Assembly (NCBI GenBank): GCA_027335515.1
Contig: DAHWHT010000187.1
Location: 1-8,915 of the forward strand
Length of the DNA stretch: 8,915 nt
DNA from: Clostridia bacterium
Lineage (GTDB): Bacteria > Bacillota_E > RBS10-35 > JAJYVN01
Reading direction: 5' to 3'
The notes under the pieces are model-generated. The model did no database searches. It was not told the DNA's origin and worked only from the letters and a program-made list of their open reading frames with translations. Each line of letters starts with the position of its first letter. Position 1 is the stretch's first letter. This document shows, piece after piece, positions 6,414 through 8,915 of the stretch. The translations under genes and the position numbers were made by a program.

Positions 6414-7208
6414 CTATCGCGCGGGTGGGCGGCCGCCGGCAAGGGGCGCCGTATCCTGTCCGGCTGGCCGGGCGCTCGGGGCGCCCGCCGTCTTCGGACG
6501 ATCCCCCTTGCGCGCCACCACCCACAGAAAGGTGACGGGCACATCCTCTTCATCGGCCGTCTCTAACCGAAGCGACACCGGCGAGAAGCCGACATCCACC
6601 ACCATCTGCCGGTTGGCATCGGGCCCGAACGCACTCCAGTACATGGGGGCGCCGAGCCAGTCGGGCTCCAGATCGCCGGGCGTATCCCGAGCGCCCAGGG
6701 TTCCCACGAAATATCCGCCGGGAGCCAACCAGGACCAAATCGCGCCAAGCAATGCCTTCTGATCGTTCCGCGGCACGTGGATGATCGAGTAAAACGCGAC
6801 CACCGCGGCGAACGTGCCGGCCCCGAACGAACAGGCGGTCATGTCCGACGTCAGGAACGTGGCGCCCGGGACGTTCCCCTTGGCGCGCCGGATTTGCTCC
6901 GGGGACACGTCGACACCCGTTACCAGGTAGCGCTTGGCCAGCCGCCGAGTGGTCGGCACCCCGGCGCCGCAACCCAGGTCCAGCACGCGCGAGCCAGGCG
7001 CCACGCGGGCGAAGAGCCGCCGCGTGTACCTTTCGCGCTCGCTGGCCCTCGTGACCGCGATACGCCGAAGATAGGCGTCCGCGATCCGATCGTAACTGGC
7101 GGCGACCAGGCGTTTGGGGTCGTACCCAGGCATACTCCTGTCCACCTCCGACCGCTTGGCGACCGGCGAGGCCGTTGGGCGGGCGTCCGCAGAATGGTAG
7201 GCCCCCAT
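6414..7208 (-). CDS. Class I SAM-dependent methyltransferase
   Basis: A 264-residue Rossmann-fold methyltransferase of the Methyltransf_11/25 type that moves a methyl group from S-adenosylmethionine to an unknown acceptor. Motifs are in order: a helical lead-in ASYDRIADAYL (37-47), motif I VLDLGCGAG (75-83) that binds SAM, the acidic end of strand 2 (Asp100 in VTGVDVSPEQ), motif III with Asp122 in FLTSDM, motif IV in FAAVVAFYSIIHVP (133-146), and LAPGGYFVG (161-169). The start was chosen because AGGAG lies 6 nt before ATG 7208. ATG 7133 (MPGYDPKRL) is also plausible, with AGGAG at 1 nt and GGAGG at 11 nt. The last 30 residues are Pro/Ala/Gly-rich and look like an added tail. The gene follows the HAD gene by 52 nt and is probably co-transcribed with it. 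The substrate is unknown; a small molecule is more likely than DNA or rRNA. Confidence 0.92.
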   Translation of the reverse strand: MGAYHSADARPTASPVAKRSEVDRSMPGYDPKRLVAASYDRIADAYLRRIAVTRASERERYTRRLFARVAPGSRVLDLGCGAGVPTTRRLAKRYLVTGVDVSPEQIRRAKGNVPGATFLTSDMTACSFGAGTFAAVVAFYSIIHVPRNDQKALLGAIWSWLAPGGYFVGTLGARDTPGDLEPDWLGAPMYWSAFGPDANRQMVVDVGFSPVSLRLETADEEDVPVTFLWVVARKGDRPKTAGAPSARPAGQDTAPLAGGRPPAR

Positions 7209-7214
7209 TGGGCG

Positions 7215-7219
7215 CTCCT
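7215..7219 (-). promoter_or_regulatory. Ribosome-binding site deciding the methyltransferase start
   Basis: AGGAG on the minus strand sits 6 nt before ATG 7208, within the short gap after the HAD stop. It supports the form with a 25-residue N-terminal extension over the start at 7133. Confidence 0.55.
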
Positions 7220-7260
7220 GGCAACGAAAACCTGCGCGCAGCCATTCGCAGGGACCGTCG

Positions 7261-7977
7261 TCACAGACCCCGCAGCAAAGCCACAACGGCCAGAAGATCC
7301 GTCGCCACGCCGTCAGGCTGTACCCCGACATCGCCCGGCCACGGCAACTTGTCGCGGTTCACCCACAGAGCACGGATCCCCGCGCCCTTTGCGCCGTGGA
7401 CATCCGTCCATGGGTCGTCGCCCACCATCACCGCGTCCGCGGGTTGGGCGCCGGCGCGCGCCAACGCCATCTCGAATACGCGTCGATCGGGCTTGGCGCT
7501 GCCGACTTCCTCTGAAATGACCCAGACGTCGAACCATCCATCGATGCCAAGGGCCGCGGCCCTCTTCCGCTGCCGCCCCGACGGCCCGTTCGTGACCAGG
7601 CCCAAACGCAGTTCCGGGCGGGCGAGGCGTAGCGCCCTCAGGGCGGGCAGGACGTCAGGGTACACACAAAGGTTCCCCTCGAAGCACGCCTCGTAGCGAT
7701 CAACCAACCGACGGAGTTGATCCCCATGGAGGTGGATGCCGACAGTCGGCAGCGCCCGCGCAAACCACTCCAGGTAAAGTCCTTCCCCTCCCAGGCCGCC
7801 CACCAAAAAGCGCGCCCACAGACCGGGCCACACCCGGTTCAGGCAGGTTTCGAGTTCACTGGGCCGCACCCCCGCCTCACGGCACGCCGCCCCAAATGCA
7901 CCGCGGACGGCAGCGTGAAACGGCGTATCGAGGTCCTGAAGTGTATAGTCCAAATCGAAGAATACCGCGTTGAGCAT
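7261..7977 (-). CDS. HAD-superfamily hydrolase, subfamily IA (YjjG-like phosphatase)
   Basis: A 238-residue haloacid-dehalogenase-type phosphatase with all four HAD motifs. Motif I is FFDLDYTL, with nucleophile Asp8 and acid/base Asp10. Motif II is LVTNG with Thr129. Motif III is the lysine of SAKPD (Lys162). Motif IV is GDDPWTD, with Asp187/Asp188 for Mg2+ and Asp192. The helical cap between motifs I and II (about 15-105) is the C1 cap of subfamily IA. TNG in motif II and the overall layout resemble YjjG/YfnB nucleotidases, which dephosphorylate nucleoside monophosphates or other small phosphates. The exact substrate cannot be told. The start is clear because motif I begins at residue 6, though no good SD precedes it. 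An in-frame TAG directly abuts the ATG, so translation may be coupled to a small upstream ORF. It probably leads an operon with the methyltransferase. Confidence 0.94.
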   Translation of the reverse strand: MLNAVFFDLDYTLQDLDTPFHAAVRGAFGAACREAGVRPSELETCLNRVWPGLWARFLVGGLGGEGLYLEWFARALPTVGIHLHGDQLRRLVDRYEACFEGNLCVYPDVLPALRALRLARPELRLGLVTNGPSGRQRKRAAALGIDGWFDVWVISEEVGSAKPDRRVFEMALARAGAQPADAVMVGDDPWTDVHGAKGAGIRALWVNRDKLPWPGDVGVQPDGVATDLLAVVALLRGL

Positions 7978-8043
7978 CTATTCGTCTTCGCGCGCCGGCA
8001 TGTAGTTCCTACCGGTGGGCGGGACCCGATCGTTCTGGTTCAT
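7978..8043 (-). CDS. Possible 21-codon ORF abutting the HAD gene
   Basis: Reading toward the HAD gene, an ATG ORF of 21 codons ends in TAG immediately followed by the HAD ATG. The peptide (MNQNDRVPPTGR, then NYMPAREDE) is polar and unlike the Arg/Pro-rich chance frames of the window. The frame stays open upstream of the ATG without another good start, and only CCAGG touches the ATG, so it may be the end of a decayed gene and not a complete small protein. If translated, it would explain the poor HAD ribosome-binding site through coupling. Confidence 0.25.
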   Translation of the reverse strand: MNQNDRVPPTGRNYMPAREDE

Positions 8044-8096
8044 CCTGGCTTGCGCACGTCCTGATAACGGCCCCTTCAGACCTCTATGCGGGCCGA

Positions 8097-8466
8097 GATC
8101 AACCGGGATTCTCTGCCGCCGTGCTGTGCGAGGCGATTCGACCTGATGCCTACCTTCACCAGGCGCCGGCGCAGGTGATTAACCGGCCGCTGCTTTGTCT
8201 GGATAGCAGAACTTTGGCCCTGCACCGCCATCCGCTTTGTCATGCCGTTGGCCCCGCGTGCTGGCCTTGCTTGGCGCCTGTGGGCCGAAGGGGATGACCG
8301 GCTCATGCCCGGGTGGACGGTCACGGGGCCCTCGGTCTTCGCCGAGGTGTCCGTGCCGGTGCGCGTACTGGTGCTGGGCGCTCCGGCCTTCACCTTCACG
8401 ATGCGCGTCGCGACCCTGCAGAACACCCCGCACTGGGACAACCAAAGCGGCACCTGGGGAGGTTGA
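8097..8466 (+). pseudogene. Possible broken TadE-like pilus-assembly gene
   Basis: Two protein-like segments in different frames lie just upstream of the CpaB-like gene. The first (from about 8097) includes CEAIRPDAYLHQAPAQVIN and LLCLDSRTLAL. The second, an open frame with ATG at 8242 or 8305, includes VFAEVSVPVRVLVLGAPAFT and ends at TGA 8464-8466, 4 nt before the next ATG. The order, helix-rich then beta-rich with a Pro-Val repeat pattern, recalls the C-terminal part of TadE/G-type pilus proteins, which commonly precede cpaB. Joining them needs a frameshift between about 8215 and 8300. No start with a hydrophobic N-terminal helix was found. The family call is inference; the second segment alone could be annotated as a 74-residue hypothetical protein. 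Confidence 0.3.
8456..8462 (+). promoter_or_regulatory. Strong ribosome-binding site of the CpaB-like gene
   Basis: GGGGAGG ends 8 nt before ATG 8471 and overlaps the last codons of the preceding frame. This fixes the start of the CpaB-like gene and marks the two as former operon partners. Confidence 0.7.
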
Positions 8467-8470
8467 CCTC

Positions 8471-8915
8471 ATGCTCCGCCGCTCCCACGCCCAGGCCCAG
8501 GCCCTTTCCCTCGTCCTTGGGGCGGGTTCGGCCCTCAGGCTCCACGCCGCCGCCCGGGGGCAGACCCGGCCTCCGACCCCGGTCCCCGTGGTGGCCGTCA
8601 CCCGCGCGGTCAGTGCCACCCAGACGCTGGGCACGGCGGACCTGCGCGTGATGGATCTGCCCCCGCGGGCCGTGCCGGCGGGGGCCATCCGGGTGCTGTC
8701 CCAGGCGAAGGCCGTACCACGGCCGTCGCCTGGGTACCGGGGTAGTACCTGCTCCAGGCAGATCTCGCCGCCACACCGCTCCGCGACGGCCTGCGCGAGG
8801 GCCAGGTGGCATACACCCTCCCCCTGACCACGCCCGTGGCCGGGGTCGGGATACCGGCCGGTGGTCGGGTGGCGGTGATCGCGGTGCTCACCGATTCCGC
8901 AGGCACGGCCCCCGT
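8471..8915 (+). pseudogene. cpaB: CpaB/RcpC-like SAF-domain protein, frameshifted, 3' end outside window
   Basis: The frame from ATG 8471 gives an N-terminal hydrophobic region followed by an SAF domain: VPVVAVTRAVSATQTLGTAD then LRVMDLPPRAVPAGAIRV, the layout of the Flp/Tad pilus protein CpaB (RcpC), which acts at the outer face of the pilus machine. After residue 80 (codon at 8708-8710) the homology moves to the next frame: GRTTAVAWVPG, YLLQADLAAT and GLREGQVAYTLPL, then AGGRVAVIAVL, as in the second half of CpaB. One missing base in AAGGCC would explain the shift. In the restored frame there is also a TAG at 8743-8745 where Tyr would fit. Two lesions within 35 nt suggest a true pseudogene, though sequencing error is possible. 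The gene runs off the right edge. Confidence 0.7.

Noticed and set aside
5305..6762. 485-codon plus-strand open frame
   Set aside because: It begins antisense to the MFS gene and ends antisense to the methyltransferase. Its composition is random and no family is recognisable.
8120..8150. GCGATTCGACC as a tRNA T-arm
   Set aside because: No acceptor stem, D-arm or anticodon arm could be arranged around it.

Overview
This is an 8.9 kb window of very GC-rich bacterial DNA. It has GTG as well as ATG starts, several strong AGGAGG-type Shine-Dalgarno (SD) sites, and unusually low coding density: the five confident genes cover about 59% of it. The mix is a CcdA-type thiol membrane protein, an EntS-like MFS exporter, a YjjG-like HAD phosphatase and traces of a Tad/Flp pilus locus. 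This would fit a high-GC member of the Bacillota or a related Gram-positive-type lineage, but no marker gene fixes the taxonomy.

Layout, left to right. (1) Positions 1-507 hold a structured leader: a weak promoter, a region resembling a cobalamin riboswitch, a perfect SD and a doubtful 71-codon ORF that ends on the start of the next gene. (2) 508-1212 (+) encodes a six-helix CcdA/DsbD-family membrane protein. (3) 1213-2248 has no convincing gene; it contains a 12-bp perfect inverted repeat and one short protein-like remnant. (4) 2249-3985 (-) encodes an unrecognised protein with two four-cysteine, zinc-ribbon-like motifs. It has an extended -10 promoter, a strong SD for a GTG start, and a nine-base homopolymer inside its early codons. 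(5) 4134-5414 (-) encodes an MFS exporter. (6) 5415-6413 has no supportable gene. (7) 6414-7977 (-) is a two-gene unit: a HAD phosphatase followed by a class I SAM methyltransferase. A possible 21-codon ORF abuts the HAD start. (8) From about 8097 to the right edge (+) lies what looks like a decayed Tad/Flp pilus locus: a broken TadE-like remnant, then a CpaB/SAF-domain gene with one frameshift and one in-frame stop.

No single pathway joins these genes. The HAD and methyltransferase genes are probably co-transcribed. The CcdA gene may be under RNA-level control through its leader. The long gene-poor stretches and disrupted pilus genes suggest an eroding accessory region, although assembly errors could explain some of the frame breaks.
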